A stretch of DNA of 39,529 nt from Erythrobacteraceae bacterium. GTDB taxonomy: Bacteria > Pseudomonadota > Alphaproteobacteria > Sphingomonadales > Sphingomonadaceae. Location of the stretch: contig JAIYEK010000146.1 of NCBI GenBank assembly GCA_027487015.1, forward strand, positions 1 through 39,529. Direction: 5' to 3'. Every line of letters begins with the position of its first letter. Within the stretch, counting starts at the first letter, position 1. The notes beneath the pieces are model-generated. The model did not search any database, was not told the DNA's origin, and was given only the letters and a program-made list of their open reading frames with translations. Positions 23,829-33,557 of this stretch are shown here, in pieces. The position numbers and the translations under genes were made by a program.

Positions 23829-23902
23829 TGGATGCCCCGCAAGGATTCGAACCTTGATTGACGGAGTCAGAGTCCGCTCTCTTACCATTAGAGGACGGGG
23901 CA
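23829..23902 (-). tRNA. tRNA-Gln (anticodon CTG)
   Basis: Read on the minus strand: acceptor TGCCCCG with CGGGGCA, an anticodon arm GCGGA-CTCTGAC-TCCGT with CTG at positions 34-36, a T arm CAAGG-TTCGAAT-CCTTG and an encoded CCA. It decodes CAG. A complete cloverleaf of 74 nt, alone between the GH31 and ppx genes. Confidence 0.95.
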
Positions 23903-24087
23903 TCGGCCATGCGCCGGAGAATCCCCGGCAGCCTCGGCGAGCGCGCTCCCTAGTTTCGCGGGCGCCCGAGGTCAAGCGCCCTCGTGGTGCTGGCTGCTTG
24001 CGTGTGACCGTGCCTTGCGATAACTTGCATATCAAGTGCCGCGCGTGTGGAGGGTTATGCGCGCGGTGATATGAAAGTGTTGCGAAA

Positions 24088-25371
24088 ATGGCGGAAACAC
24101 TCCCGCCGGACAGGAATAGAAGTGCTGGGAAAAACCGGGGCGGCAAGTCCGGCAAGGTAGCCGATTTCCGCTACAAGCGCCCCCCCCAGCCCGATTCTCG
24201 CACCGCAGGTGGCGGTCGCGAGCCCCGCGCCAAGGGCGTGAGCGGCGAAGCGCGCCGGGCAGGGCGCCCGGTTGGCAAGAACGGCGCCGGCAAGGCAGCC
24301 CGCGTGCAGCCTGATCTGGCCGATATCGGCGCCTTCAAGGGCCCGGCGCATGGCGAGGCCTATGCCGCATTGGACCTTGGCACCAACAATTGCCGCCTGC
24401 TGATCGCGCGCCCCTCAGGCCGGGATTTCACGGTGATCGACGCCTTCAGCCGGGTGGTGCGCCTCGGCGAGGGGCTGGCGACGACCGGGCGCTTGTCCGA
24501 TGCGGCGATGGACCGCACGCTCGGCGCGCTGACAATCTGCGCCGACAAGCTCCAGCGCCGCAATGTGCGGCTCGCCCGGAGCGTCGCGACCGAGGCTTGC
24601 CGCCGCGCCTCCAACGGCCCCGAATTCATCGAACGCGTGCGGCGCGAGACCGGCATCGCCTTGGACATCATCAGCGCCGAGGAGGAAGCGCGGCTCGCCG
24701 TGCTGGGGTGCCATATCCTGCTCGAGGCGGGCGAGGGGCCGGCGGTGATCTTCGACATCGGCGGGGGCTCGACCGAACTGGTGCTGGTCGAGGCAGGCGG
24801 CAAGGGCGTGCCGCGCATTCTCGACTGGCAGTCTGTGCCGTGGGGCGTGGTCAGCCTTACCGATACGGTTGGCCGTAGCGAGGATAGCGAGGCCGCGCGC
24901 CTCGCCCGCTTTGCGCGGATGCGCGAAATGGTGAGCGAGAGCTTCGCGCCCTTCGCCGCGCGGGTGGCAGGCGCGGCGCAGCACCCCGACATCCGCCTGC
25001 TCGGCACCAGCGGCACGGTGACGACGCTCGCCAGCCTCTATCTCGAACTGCCGAGCTATGACCGCAAGGCCGTGGATGGCCTGATCGTGCCCGCGCCCGA
25101 GATGCGCGGGATCAGCGCGAGGCTGGCGGTGATGACCCCCTTCGAGCGTGCGACCCTGCCGTGCATCGGGCAGGACCGCGCCGATCTGGTGGTGGCAGGC
25201 TGCGCAATTCTCGAGGCGATTCTCGACCTGTGGCCGGCACGCCGGCTCGGGGTGGCCGATCGCGGCATCCGCGAAGGCATCCTCCGAAGCATCATGGCCG
25301 CCGAGCGCCAGTCGGAACGCTCACTGAAGGCCCTGAAGAGCCAGCGCGGCAATGGGCGGCCTGCGCAATGA
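24088..25371 (+). CDS. Ppx/GppA phosphatase family protein
   Basis: A 427-residue protein of the exopolyphosphatase/guanosine pentaphosphatase family (ASKHA fold). YAALDLGTNNCRLLI is phosphate motif 1, SAEEEARLAVLG and FDIGGGSTELVLV form the active site, and LGTSGTVTTLA follows. It hydrolyses polyphosphate or pppGpp; the two cannot be told apart here. It is shorter than E. coli Ppx and lacks the C-terminal HD-like domain. The first 85 residues are a Lys/Arg/Gly-rich, probably disordered extension. The start has a weak ribosome site. The stop overlaps the rlmE start. Confidence 0.93.
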   Translation: MAETLPPDRNRSAGKNRGGKSGKVADFRYKRPPQPDSRTAGGGREPRAKGVSGEARRAGRPVGKNGAGKAARVQPDLADIGAFKGPAHGEAYAALDLGTNNCRLLIARPSGRDFTVIDAFSRVVRLGEGLATTGRLSDAAMDRTLGALTICADKLQRRNVRLARSVATEACRRASNGPEFIERVRRETGIALDIISAEEEARLAVLGCHILLEAGEGPAVIFDIGGGSTELVLVEAGGKGVPRILDWQSVPWGVVSLTDTVGRSEDSEAARLARFARMREMVSESFAPFAARVAGAAQHPDIRLLGTSGTVTTLASLYLELPSYDRKAVDGLIVPAPEMRGISARLAVMTPFERATLPCIGQDRADLVVAGCAILEAILDLWPARRLGVADRGIREGILRSIMAAERQSERSLKALKSQRGNGRPAQ

Positions 25372-26027
25372 CGCGCGGCACCAAGGAACCGAGCAAGCGC
25401 GTCAAGACCGCCAAGGGCCGCACCGCGAGCCAGGTGCGCTGGCTCGAACGCCAGCTCAATGATCCTTACGTCAAGCAGGCCAAGGCCGATGGCTACCGCA
25501 GCCGCGCGGCCTACAAGCTGATCGAGCTCGACGAGAAGTTCGGCCTGCTGAAGGGCGCGGCCCGCGTGGTCGACCTCGGCATCGCGCCGGGCGGCTGGGC
25601 GCAGGTGGTGCGCCAGAAATCGCCCAAGGCCGAAGTCGTGGGGATCGACCTTCTGCCGGTCGAGCCGCTCGAGGGCGTGACGATCTTCCAGATGGATTTT
25701 ATGGACGACAAGGCCCCCGCGCTGCTCGCCGAGGCGCTGGGCGGCCCGCCCGATCTGGTCATTTCGGACATGGCGGCCAACACCGTCGGCCATAAGCAGA
25801 CCGATCACCTGCGCACCATGGGCCTTGTCGAAGCGGGAGCATGGTTCGCGGTAGAGAACCTCGCGCCGGGCGGGGCTTTCGTGGCGAAGGTGCTGGCGGG
25901 GGGGACCGACACCGATCTGCTCGCCCTGCTCAAGAAGCATTTTTCGGCCGTCAAGCACGCCAAGCCCCCGGCAAGCCGCAAGGGCTCGTCGGAGTGGTAC
26001 GTCATTGCCCAAGGGTTCAAGGGCTAG
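25368..26027 (+). CDS. rlmE: 23S rRNA 2'-O-methyltransferase RlmE
   Basis: A 219-residue enzyme that methylates U2552 in the 23S rRNA A-loop using S-adenosylmethionine. The family N-terminus YRSRAAYKLIELDEKF, the cofactor motif VVDLGIAPGGWAQV and catalytic-tetrad residues in SDMAAN and FVAKVL are present. It overlaps the upstream phosphatase gene by four bases (ATGA), a common pairing in alphaproteobacteria. A strong two-way terminator at 26190 separates it from the convergent cytochrome gene. Confidence 0.96.
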   Translation: MTRGTKEPSKRVKTAKGRTASQVRWLERQLNDPYVKQAKADGYRSRAAYKLIELDEKFGLLKGAARVVDLGIAPGGWAQVVRQKSPKAEVVGIDLLPVEPLEGVTIFQMDFMDDKAPALLAEALGGPPDLVISDMAANTVGHKQTDHLRTMGLVEAGAWFAVENLAPGGAFVAKVLAGGTDTDLLALLKKHFSAVKHAKPPASRKGSSEWYVIAQGFKG

Positions 26028-26189
26028 GCTGCATCCGACATCCAGCGCTGGCGGCCTGCAAATGGCCCGTTTCCCGGCGTTCCGGTGCTCACGGCCATGA
26101 AGGCCGCTGCGCTCCGGGTCCGGCAAACGCACCATTTTCGGCACGCCATCATCTGAATGTCGGACGCAGCCTGCGGCAACCCAGAAACG

Positions 26190-26219
26190 AAAAAGGGCGG
26201 CCCGAGAGCCGCCCTTTTT
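26190..26219. terminator. bidirectional terminator between rlmE and cytochrome c
   Basis: AAAAA, a perfect 7-bp stem GGGCGGC/GCCGCCC around CCGAGA, then TTTTT. The symmetry lets it end transcription from both convergent genes. Confidence 0.92.
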
Positions 26220-26239
26220 CTATTCGCTTTGAGGACCGC

Positions 26240-26917
26240 TTACTCGGCCGGAGTTTCCGCCGGGGCCGGGGTTTCGTCCCCAGCCGGGGTCTCGTCACCC
26301 GCAGGTGCGCCCGCCGCCGCATCGGCGACGAAGGTCGGCACGGGGAGGTTTGCGCCCTTGGCATTGAGGTACATGGCGATCGCCGCGCGATCCTCGACCT
26401 TGGGAAGGCCGGCAAAGCTCATCTTGGTGCCCGCGACATAGGCCTTGGGGTTCTTGAGCCAGTCGTTCATCTTGTCCCAGTCCCAGGTGCCGCCCAGCGC
26501 TTTCAGTTCAGCGCTGTAGGCAAAGCCGCCCTTGGCTGCGACCGGGCCGCCCATCACGCCCGCAAGGTTCGGGCCGATGCCATTGGCGCCGCCCGCGTCG
26601 ACGGTGTGGCAGCTCTGGCACTTGGCGAAGGCCTTTTCGCCTGCGGCGATCAGCTCGGCCGCCGGCTTCATGTTGAGCGCTTCGGCCATGGACATTTCCG
26701 CAGCCGCCCCGCCGCTTTCCTCGACCGCGCCTTCGATCACGTAGCCGAGCTTTTCCGGGCGTTCCGGCTTGTCGCCATGGAAATACTTGCCCGAAAGGAT
26801 CGAGAGACCCAAGCCGAGGCCGGCCGCGAACAGCACCCAGCCGGCGGCAGTGTTGAACAGATCGCCGCCACCATTCTGGCCTGCGGCGTTATCCTGCGAA
26901 GAGTTGTCTTGTGTCAT
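26240..26917 (-). CDS. membrane-anchored class I cytochrome c
   Basis: A 225-residue electron carrier. An uncleaved N-terminal anchor (about 23-43) is followed by a flexible linker. One cytochrome c domain has the heme site CQSCH (Cys100, Cys103, His104) and the distal ligand Met166 in GTKMSFAGL. A Pro/Ala/Glu-rich tail (about 200-225) contains a duplicated GDETPA unit. It resembles CycM/c552-type cytochromes that pass electrons from the bc1 complex to terminal oxidases. The start at 26917 has no strong ribosome site but fits the anchor. Divergent from pheA. Confidence 0.92.
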   Translation of the reverse strand: MTQDNSSQDNAAGQNGGGDLFNTAAGWVLFAAGLGLGLSILSGKYFHGDKPERPEKLGYVIEGAVEESGGAAAEMSMAEALNMKPAAELIAAGEKAFAKCQSCHTVDAGGANGIGPNLAGVMGGPVAAKGGFAYSAELKALGGTWDWDKMNDWLKNPKAYVAGTKMSFAGLPKVEDRAAIAMYLNAKGANLPVPTFVADAAAGAPAGDETPAGDETPAPAETPAE

Positions 26918-27059
26918 CCCGCGCGCTCCATAGTGTCGCCCCGCGACGCGCGCAAGACTGATCGTGGCACATATCCTTGCGCTTTTTGCAAGCAGGCGAG
27001 CCCAAGGCCAATGCAGCACTTGTGCGCCCGCGCGCGCGCCTCTAGGCGCTGGGCCCGAC

Positions 27060-27953
27060 ATGCGATCCTTTCCCGGCCCTGCCCTCGAAATCGTCGACCG
27101 GATGCAGCGCGCCGCCGCCGCCGATCCGGCGCGCGCGATTGCCTTTCAGGGCTCGCCGGGGGCCAATTCGCACCGCGCGGCAACCGAGGCCTGCCCCGAT
27201 CTTGCCCCGCTCCCCTGCTTCAGCTTCGAGGACGCGCTCGAGGCGGTGAAGGACGGACGCGCGGGTGCGGCGATCATCCCGATCGAGAATTCGCAGCACG
27301 GGCGCGTCGCCGATATCCACTTCCTGCTGCCCGAAAGCGGGCTCCACATCGTCGGCGAATATTTCATGCCGATCCACCATGCGCTGATGGCGTTGGGGAG
27401 CGGCCCGTTCGAGGCGGCCTACAGCCACCCGCAGGCCCTGGGCCAGTCGCGTCGCTACCTGCGCGAGCGGGGCATCGTCCCGCTAAGCCACGCCGACACC
27501 GCAGGCGCGGCGGCCTATGTGGCCGAGCGCGGCGATCCGAGCGTCGCGGCGATTGCCCCCGCGCTCGCCGCCGAGCTCTATGGGCTCACCATCATCGACC
27601 AGAATGTCGAGGACAGCCCCGACAACATGACGCGCTTCGTCATCCTAGCGAAACAGGCGCTCGCGCCGACGGCGCTCGCGGGCGAGCCGGTCATGACCAC
27701 CTTCATCTTCGAAGTGAAGAACATCCCCGCCGCGCTCTACAAGGCGCTGGGCGGGTTCGCGACCAACGGCGTCAACATGACCAAGCTCGAAAGCTACCAG
27801 CAGGGCACGAGCTTTGCCGCGACCACCTTCTTCGCCGACATCATCGGCGCACCGGGCGATCCGGCGGTGGACCGCGCGCTGGAAGAATGCGCGTTCCATT
27901 CCAAGGAATTGCGCCTGCTCGGCAGCTACCGACAGGGCCGCGCCAGAGGATAA
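27060..27953 (+). CDS. pheA: prephenate dehydratase
   Basis: A 297-residue enzyme converting prephenate to phenylpyruvate in phenylalanine synthesis. The catalytic domain is at about 20-200, with AFQGSPGANSH, IPIENSQHGRV and the conserved NMTRFVIL threonine motif. A C-terminal regulatory ACT domain (about 215-290) contains a GALYK-like segment (IPAALYKALGGF) and the phenylalanine-binding KLESY. There is no chorismate mutase domain. ATG 27060 is chosen; an in-frame GTG at 26964 would add an unlikely 32 residues. Confidence 0.94.
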   Translation: MRSFPGPALEIVDRMQRAAAADPARAIAFQGSPGANSHRAATEACPDLAPLPCFSFEDALEAVKDGRAGAAIIPIENSQHGRVADIHFLLPESGLHIVGEYFMPIHHALMALGSGPFEAAYSHPQALGQSRRYLRERGIVPLSHADTAGAAAYVAERGDPSVAAIAPALAAELYGLTIIDQNVEDSPDNMTRFVILAKQALAPTALAGEPVMTTFIFEVKNIPAALYKALGGFATNGVNMTKLESYQQGTSFAATTFFADIIGAPGDPAVDRALEECAFHSKELRLLGSYRQGRARG

Positions 27954-28026
27954 GGCGCGGCGGATCGCGGGGCCGCGCGGTTTCCCGTTGCGCATGCGCC
28001 AAGGGCATGCCACCACCGCATCCGGG

Positions 28027-28737
28027 ATGACCGCAGCGGCCGCACAAAGCCTTTCCGAATCGCAAGACAATTCAGGCGGATCGACTCCCGCCGGATGGGA
28101 AGAACTGCGCGCCGACGACAGCATCCAATTCGCCCCCGTCACCATCCCCGAAACGCCCCCGCCCGAGCCGAGCTGGCTGTCGAAGCTGCTCGACGACTTC
28201 TTCGAGTGGCTCGCCGAGGTGCTCGCCCCGCTGGGTGAGTTGATCGGAAGTTCGTGGTGGTGGCTGCGCTGGGTGCCGGTCGCGCTGGTCGCCGTGTTCG
28301 CGCTGGTGCTGATCGTGCGGCTGATCGACCCCTCGCTGTTTCGCTTCGGCAGAATGCCCAAGGCCAAGGGGGCCGCCGCGCCCGAGGAAGTGTGGCGCCC
28401 CGATGCCGCCGCCAGCCTCGCGCTGCTCGAGGATGCCGACCGGCTCGCGGCGGAAGGCCGGTTCGACGAGGCGACCCACCTTTTGCTCCAGCGCAGCGTA
28501 GCGCAGATCAGCGCCGCGCGGCCCGACTGGGTGGAGCCATCGAGCACAGCGCGCGAGCTTGCCGCGCTCCCCGCCCTTCCCGCTGCCGCGCGCGACGCCT
28601 TCCGGGTGATCGCGACGCGGGTCGAGACCTCGCTCTTCGCGCTGCGCAGCCTTGAGCGCGCCGACTGGGAGGCCGCGCGCGCCGCCTATGCGCAATTCGC
28701 GCTGGCACGCTTCGACCGCAAGGCGCTCGCAGCATGA
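28027..28737 (+). CDS. DUF4129-like membrane protein, first gene of the MoxR operon
   Basis: A 236-residue protein with one central membrane segment (about 78-100, WWWLRWVPVALVAVFALVLIV) between a Pro/Glu-rich N-terminal part and a helical C-terminal domain (about 120-236). The position and the helical domain with DEATHLLLQRSV match DUF4129-type proteins that begin MoxR/DUF58 operons. The start could be ATG 27994 or 28027; the second is preferred. Its stop overlaps the next start. Confidence 0.75.
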   Translation: MTAAAAQSLSESQDNSGGSTPAGWEELRADDSIQFAPVTIPETPPPEPSWLSKLLDDFFEWLAEVLAPLGELIGSSWWWLRWVPVALVAVFALVLIVRLIDPSLFRFGRMPKAKGAAAPEEVWRPDAAASLALLEDADRLAAEGRFDEATHLLLQRSVAQISAARPDWVEPSSTARELAALPALPAAARDAFRVIATRVETSLFALRSLERADWEAARAAYAQFALARFDRKALAA

Positions 28738-30158
28738 GCGCTGCCGCTTCCCGCCCCGCCGCCTTCTCGCGCCTCGGTGCCTTGATGCTGGTCGCGGGCG
28801 GGTTTGCGCTGTTCCTCGCGATGCTGTGGCTGCTGGGCGCGGACGCCGATTTCGGCGGTGAGCGCGGGCGCGGGCAGGCGCATGCTTCGAGCAATGGGTT
28901 GAACGGCTATTCCGGCCTCGTCCGGCTGGTCGAAGCGCAGGGCTACAGCGTCGAACGCTCGCGCAATCCCGAGGATCTCAAGACCCAGGATCTGCTGGTG
29001 CTCACCCCGGGCATCTATTCCGATGCCGAGGAAATCGGCAAGATCCTCGAGCAACGCCGCTTTCTCGGGCCGACGCTGGTGATCATGACCAAGTGGTGGG
29101 CCAATCAGCCCGGCCCCAATGTGCCGCCCAAGGTCCAGGCGAAGTTCAAGCGCGGCTGGGTGATCATCAATGGCGCATCGCCGAGCGAATGGCCGGCCGA
29201 TTTGCCGAAAGGCTATCGCTTTACCCACGCGGTCTTTCCCCAATCGGCAAACACGGAGGCCATGATCGTCCTGCCCGAGGCGCCGGCTGGGGGACCCGCC
29301 AAGCCTCCTGCCGCCAAGCCCTCCAAGCCCGTCAAGCCCGCCGCTCCGGCACGCTGGAGCGGGATGGGGCTGGACGGCACCTTGCCGCGCGAAGTGGTGC
29401 TCCACGCCAATCTGGAGGACGGTCAGGAAGCGCTGATCACCGATGCGGGGGGCCGGGTGCTCGCCTTCGGCATCAACCTTGGCGCGCAAGCGGAAGCGGT
29501 CGCCGAGGAAGTGGAGGAGGACGAGGAGGGAGACACCACCTTCGAGCCCACCACCTATCCGGTGATTTTCGTGGCTGACCCCGACCTTGCCAACAATTAC
29601 GGCCTCGCCGATGCCAACCGCGCCGCCGCGGCGATTGCGCTGGTGGACGAACTGACATGGGCAGAGGATATCGAACACGTCACCTTCGACATGACTTTGA
29701 ACGGCTTTGGCGCCTCGGAGAACCTGCTGACGCTGGCCTTCCGCCCGCCCTTCCTCGCCGCGACGCTGAGCCTGCTTGTCGCGCTGCTGATCGTCGGCTG
29801 GCGTGCGTTCCAGCGCTTCGGCCCGGCTGCGGCGAGCGGCGGCCCGGACATCGCTTTCGGCAAGCGCCAGCTGATCATGAACGGAGCGGGCCTGATCGTC
29901 CGCGCCCGGCGGTTCCGCCTGCTCGGCGCGCCCTATGCCGCGCTCGCTGCAAGGCGGCTGGCGGAGCGGCTCGGCCTTGCCCGCCCCGATCCGCAAGCAA
30001 TCGACGCGGCGCTGGCCCGCCGCCTTCCGGACGAAGAACCTTTCACCCGCCGCGCGGCGCGCATGGAGGCGGCTCAAAAGCCCGCCGACATCCTCGCCGC
30101 CGCGCAAGGCCTCGATGACCTCGCCACCAAGTTGCAACAGGGACCCGCCGCAAAATGA
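28734..30158 (+). CDS. DUF4350 domain membrane protein
   Basis: A 474-residue protein with an N-terminal membrane segment (about 12-32). A DUF4350-type domain follows ([20 protein letters not shown] and the LLVLTPG strand). There is a Lys/Pro/Ala-rich linker near 185-205, an acidic patch [10 protein letters not shown] near 255-264, and a second membrane segment at about 342-363. The DUF4350 domain has a GATase-like or periplasmic sensing fold of unknown function. It overlaps both neighbours by four bases. It probably works with the MoxR ATPase and DUF58 protein in envelope maturation; this rests on operon context. Confidence 0.85.
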   Translation: MSAAASRPAAFSRLGALMLVAGGFALFLAMLWLLGADADFGGERGRGQAHASSNGLNGYSGLVRLVEAQGYSVERSRNPEDLKTQDLLVLTPGIYSDAEEIGKILEQRRFLGPTLVIMTKWWANQPGPNVPPKVQAKFKRGWVIINGASPSEWPADLPKGYRFTHAVFPQSANTEAMIVLPEAPAGGPAKPPAAKPSKPVKPAAPARWSGMGLDGTLPREVVLHANLEDGQEALITDAGGRVLAFGINLGAQAEAVAEEVEEDEEGDTTFEPTTYPVIFVADPDLANNYGLADANRAAAAIALVDELTWAEDIEHVTFDMTLNGFGASENLLTLAFRPPFLAATLSLLVALLIVGWRAFQRFGPAAASGGPDIAFGKRQLIMNGAGLIVRARRFRLLGAPYAALAARRLAERLGLARPDPQAIDAALARRLPDEEPFTRRAARMEAAQKPADILAAAQGLDDLATKLQQGPAAK

Positions 30159-31117
30159 CCATGACACTCGAAGACGTCCGGAGCCTCACGGGCGCCATCC
30201 GCGCCGAGATCGCCAAGGCGATCGTCGGGCAGGAACCGATGGTCGACATGCTGCTGGTGGCGCTCCTCTCCGAAGGTCACGTGCTGCTCGAAGGCCCCCC
30301 GGGGACCGCCAAGACCTTCCTCGCCCAGAGCTTCGCGACGACGCTGGGGCTGGACTTCGGGCGCATCCAGTTCACCCCGGACCTGCTGCCGGGCGATATC
30401 CTCGGCTCGAACCTGTTCAACTTCCAGACCAGCCAGTTCACCCTCACCCGCGGGCCGATCTTCTGCGACCTGCTGCTGGCGGACGAAATCAACCGCACCC
30501 CGCCCAAGACGCAGGCCGCGCTGCTCGAAGCGATGCAGGAACGGCGCGTCACGCTCGACGGCGAGACGCACAAGCTGTCCGATCGCTTCATGGTGATCGC
30601 CACACAGAACCCGATCGAGAACCAGGGCGTCTATCCGCTCCCCGAAGCGCAGCTCGACCGCTTCCTGTTCAAGCTGCTGGTGCCCTACCCCGCCGAGGAA
30701 GAAGAGGCGCGGATCGTGGCCACCTATGGCAAGCGTTCGGGCCCGCAGCGGCCTGCCGACTTGGGCGTGACGGCGGTCACCAATGCGGCGGGAATCGCGG
30801 CTGCGACCGCCGCGCTCGATCAGGTGACCGTCGCCGAAGACATCACCCGCTATGTGGTGCGACTGGTGCGGGCGACGCGCGATCATAGCGAACTGGTTGT
30901 CGGTGCGTCGCCGCGTGCTGCGGTGCTGCTGGCTAACGCCGCACGCGCCCGCGCCGCGCTCGATGGCCGCGCCTATGTGATCCCCGATGACGTCAAGGCG
31001 CTTGCCGTGCCGGTGCTGCGCCACCGGTTGACACTCTCGCCCGCCGCTGAGATCGAGGGGCGCGACATGGAGATGCTGGTGGCCGAATTGGTCGAAGTCA
31101 CAGAAGCACCGCGCTAA
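30155..31117 (+). CDS. MoxR-family AAA+ ATPase
   Basis: A 320-residue AAA+ chaperone-like ATPase. Walker A is [11 protein letters not shown], Walker B is [15 protein letters not shown], the sensor region [24 protein letters not shown] is well conserved, and the C-terminal lid includes VGASPRA. MoxR proteins remodel or load metal into vWA/DUF58 partners; the partner here is the next gene. It overlaps the previous gene at ATGA and is followed two bases later by the DUF58 start. Confidence 0.95.
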   Translation: MTMTLEDVRSLTGAIRAEIAKAIVGQEPMVDMLLVALLSEGHVLLEGPPGTAKTFLAQSFATTLGLDFGRIQFTPDLLPGDILGSNLFNFQTSQFTLTRGPIFCDLLLADEINRTPPKTQAALLEAMQERRVTLDGETHKLSDRFMVIATQNPIENQGVYPLPEAQLDRFLFKLLVPYPAEEEEARIVATYGKRSGPQRPADLGVTAVTNAAGIAAATAALDQVTVAEDITRYVVRLVRATRDHSELVVGASPRAAVLLANAARARAALDGRAYVIPDDVKALAVPVLRHRLTLSPAAEIEGRDMEMLVAELVEVTEAPR

Positions 31118-31119
31118 AG

Positions 31120-32496
31120 GTGCTGCGCGTCCTTCGCCTTGTCCTCAATATCCTGCTGCTGCCCCTGCGGCCGCTGCTGATCGTCGCGCCGACCGCGCGT
31201 GCGGCGTGGGTTGCAGCGGCGCTCGCGCCGATCGCGGTGGTGATCGCGGCGACCGCGCCGGGAGCATGGATCGCCGCGCCCATTCTCGGGGGCGCGCTGC
31301 TGCTGCTCATCGCGTTGGACGCGGTGCTGACCGGCAAGCTTGAAGGCTGGGAAATCCGCACGGGCGAGGACATCGAAGTCGGCCAGCCGAGCGAGCTTGC
31401 CATCACCGCGCGCTTCAAGGGCCGCCAGCCCAGCCGCGCCGAGGCCGCGCTCGCCTGCGACCCGCGCCTTGCCCCCGAGGGCCGCATCACCTTCGTCCTC
31501 GCGCCCGAACCCTACACCGAAGGCTGGCGCGGCGAGACCATCCTCACCCCCACCCGCCGCGGCACCGCGCTGGTCGAGCGGGCGTGGATGCGCTGGGAAG
31601 GGCCGCTGGGGCTCGGCGGGCGGCAGGTCGACTACCCGCTCGACAAGCCGGTGCGCATCTGGCCCGACCTCTCGCCGGTGCGCTCGCCCGACCTCCAGAC
31701 CTTCCTGCGCAACGCCCAGATCGGCCTCATCAACCGCCGCATCCGGGGCGAGGGCACGCAGTTCGAGGCATTGAGCGAATACCAGCCCGGCATGGACCGC
31801 CGCCGCATCGACTGGAAGGCGAGCGCGCGCCACACCCGCCTCTTCGCCCGCGAGAACGAGAGCGAGCGCAACAACCAGATCGTCTTCGCCTTCGATTGCG
31901 GGCAGGCGATGTGCGAGCCAGTCGACGGCCTCCCGCGCATCGACCGCGCCGTCAGCGCGGCGCTGACTTGCGGCTATGTTGCGCTCAAGGGCGGGGACAA
32001 GGTCGCGCTGTTCGGCTTTGCCCGCCGCCCGCAGCTGATGACCCCCTTCATCGCCGACGCGCGCGCATTCCACCGCTTGCAGAGCGCCGCCGCGGGCCTC
32101 GATTACGAGCCGGTCGAGCCCAACTTCACCCTCGCCCTCGCCACGCTCACCGCCAAGCTCAAGCGCCGGTCGCTGGTGGTGGTGTTCTCCGATTTCACCG
32201 ACCCCACCGCGGCCGAACTGATGGTCGAAAGCTTGGGGCGGCTGGTGGGCAAGCATCTGGTGCTGTTCGTCACCATGACCGACAGCGAGGTCGAGGACCT
32301 GATCGCCGCGCCCCCGGGCGACATCGCGACGCTCGCCCGCAGCGTCACCGCCGATAGCCTCTCGCAACAGAGGAAGCTCGTGCTGACCCGGCTGCGGCGG
32401 CTGGGGATCGACGTGCTCGAAGCCCCGTGGGAGAACATCGGCCCGCGCCTGATCGACCGCTATCTCGCGATCCGCAACAGCGAGGCGATTGGATGA
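31120..32496 (+). CDS. DUF58 domain protein (MoxR partner)
   Basis: A 458-residue protein with two N-terminal membrane segments (about 3-25 and 28-62). The DUF58 motif (YQPGMDRRRIDWKASARH) is at about 224-245, and a vWA-like domain (VFAFDCGQAMCE with LVVVFSDFTD) follows. The strict DxSxS metal site is changed to Asp-Cys-Gly-Gln, so metal binding may be lost. The start is a GTG two bases after the moxR stop. Such proteins usually act with MoxR in stress tolerance or cell envelope assembly. Confidence 0.9.
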   Translation: MLRVLRLVLNILLLPLRPLLIVAPTARAAWVAAALAPIAVVIAATAPGAWIAAPILGGALLLLIALDAVLTGKLEGWEIRTGEDIEVGQPSELAITARFKGRQPSRAEAALACDPRLAPEGRITFVLAPEPYTEGWRGETILTPTRRGTALVERAWMRWEGPLGLGGRQVDYPLDKPVRIWPDLSPVRSPDLQTFLRNAQIGLINRRIRGEGTQFEALSEYQPGMDRRRIDWKASARHTRLFARENESERNNQIVFAFDCGQAMCEPVDGLPRIDRAVSAALTCGYVALKGGDKVALFGFARRPQLMTPFIADARAFHRLQSAAAGLDYEPVEPNFTLALATLTAKLKRRSLVVVFSDFTDPTAAELMVESLGRLVGKHLVLFVTMTDSEVEDLIAAPPGDIATLARSVTADSLSQQRKLVLTRLRRLGIDVLEAPWENIGPRLIDRYLAIRNSEAIG

Positions 32497-33557
32497 AGGC
32501 CCCGGTTCTCTCCTCATGGTTCGGCCGCGGGCAAGTGGTAGCCCCGCCCGATATCGCCAGCGCCACGCTGCGTTCTGACCGTTTCCGGCTTGAGCGCGAG
32601 AGCGAATGGAAGCGGTTGGAAGCGATCCTTGCCCGCATGGAGAAGGGCGGCCTCAGGCGCATCGCCGATGACGATCTGATCGCGCTCCCCGCGCTTTACC
32701 GCACCGCCGCCTCCTCGCTGTCGGTGGCGCGCGAGACCTCGCTCGATGCCGCGACCCTCGCCTATCTCGAGGCGCTGGTGCAGCGCGCGTGGTTTCAGGT
32801 CTACGGCCCCCGCATGGGCTTCGTGCGCTGGCTGCGCGGGTTCATCTTCGGCGGCTGGAGCCGGGCGGTGCGCGAATTGTGGCTCGACATCTGCATCGCG
32901 CTGTTCGTGATGGTCGCAGGCACCGTGGTCGGCTGGCTGCTGGTCGCGCAGGACGAGGCGTGGTTCTACCGCCTCTTCCCCGGCGGGATGATGGACAGCC
33001 GCCAGCCGGGCGCGAGCCGCGAGGAGCTGATCAAATCGCTCCAGCATGATGAGGGCGCCGCCGGGCTCGCCGGGTTCGCCGCGCAGCTGTTCAGCAACAA
33101 TTCGGCCGTGTGCATCCTCGCCTTCGCGCTCGGCTTCGCCTTCGGCATCCCCTCGCTGATGCTGCTGGTGCACAACATGGCGATGCTGGGCGTGCTGCTG
33201 TGGCTCTACAATGGGCAGAATTTGGTCGTGGAGCTTGCCGCGTGGCTTTCGGTCCATGGCACCACCGAGCTGTTCGGCATCATGCTCTCGGGCGCGGCGG
33301 GTCTGCATATCGGGCGGGCGATGGCCTTTCCGGGCAAGCTCCCGGTGCTCGATGCTGCCGCGGCCGCCGGACGCCGCTCTGCGGTGGTGATGGTGGGGGT
33401 CGTCATCATGATGATCGTCGCCGCCCTGCTCGAAGCCTTTCCGCGCCAGCTGGTCGAGGACACCTTCACCCGCTACCTCATCGGCGGGACGATGCTGGTG
33501 TTCTGGCTCAGCTACTTCTTCCTCTACCGCCCCGCCGCGCCGGAGAAAGCCGCATGA
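32493..33557 (+). CDS. stage II sporulation protein M-like membrane protein
   Basis: A 354-residue protein of the SpoIIM/DUF95 family with a soluble N-terminal region (about 1-125) and five or six membrane segments after it. The FNNSAVCILAFALGF-like stretch (FSNNSAVCILAF) and the HGTTELFGIMLSGAAGLHIG motif are family hallmarks. It overlaps the DUF58 gene by four bases. In non-sporulating bacteria these proteins recur in MoxR operons with unknown function. Confidence 0.88.
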   Translation: MKAPVLSSWFGRGQVVAPPDIASATLRSDRFRLERESEWKRLEAILARMEKGGLRRIADDDLIALPALYRTAASSLSVARETSLDAATLAYLEALVQRAWFQVYGPRMGFVRWLRGFIFGGWSRAVRELWLDICIALFVMVAGTVVGWLLVAQDEAWFYRLFPGGMMDSRQPGASREELIKSLQHDEGAAGLAGFAAQLFSNNSAVCILAFALGFAFGIPSLMLLVHNMAMLGVLLWLYNGQNLVVELAAWLSVHGTTELFGIMLSGAAGLHIGRAMAFPGKLPVLDAAAAAGRRSAVVMVGVVIMMIVAALLEAFPRQLVEDTFTRYLIGGTMLVFWLSYFFLYRPAAPEKAA

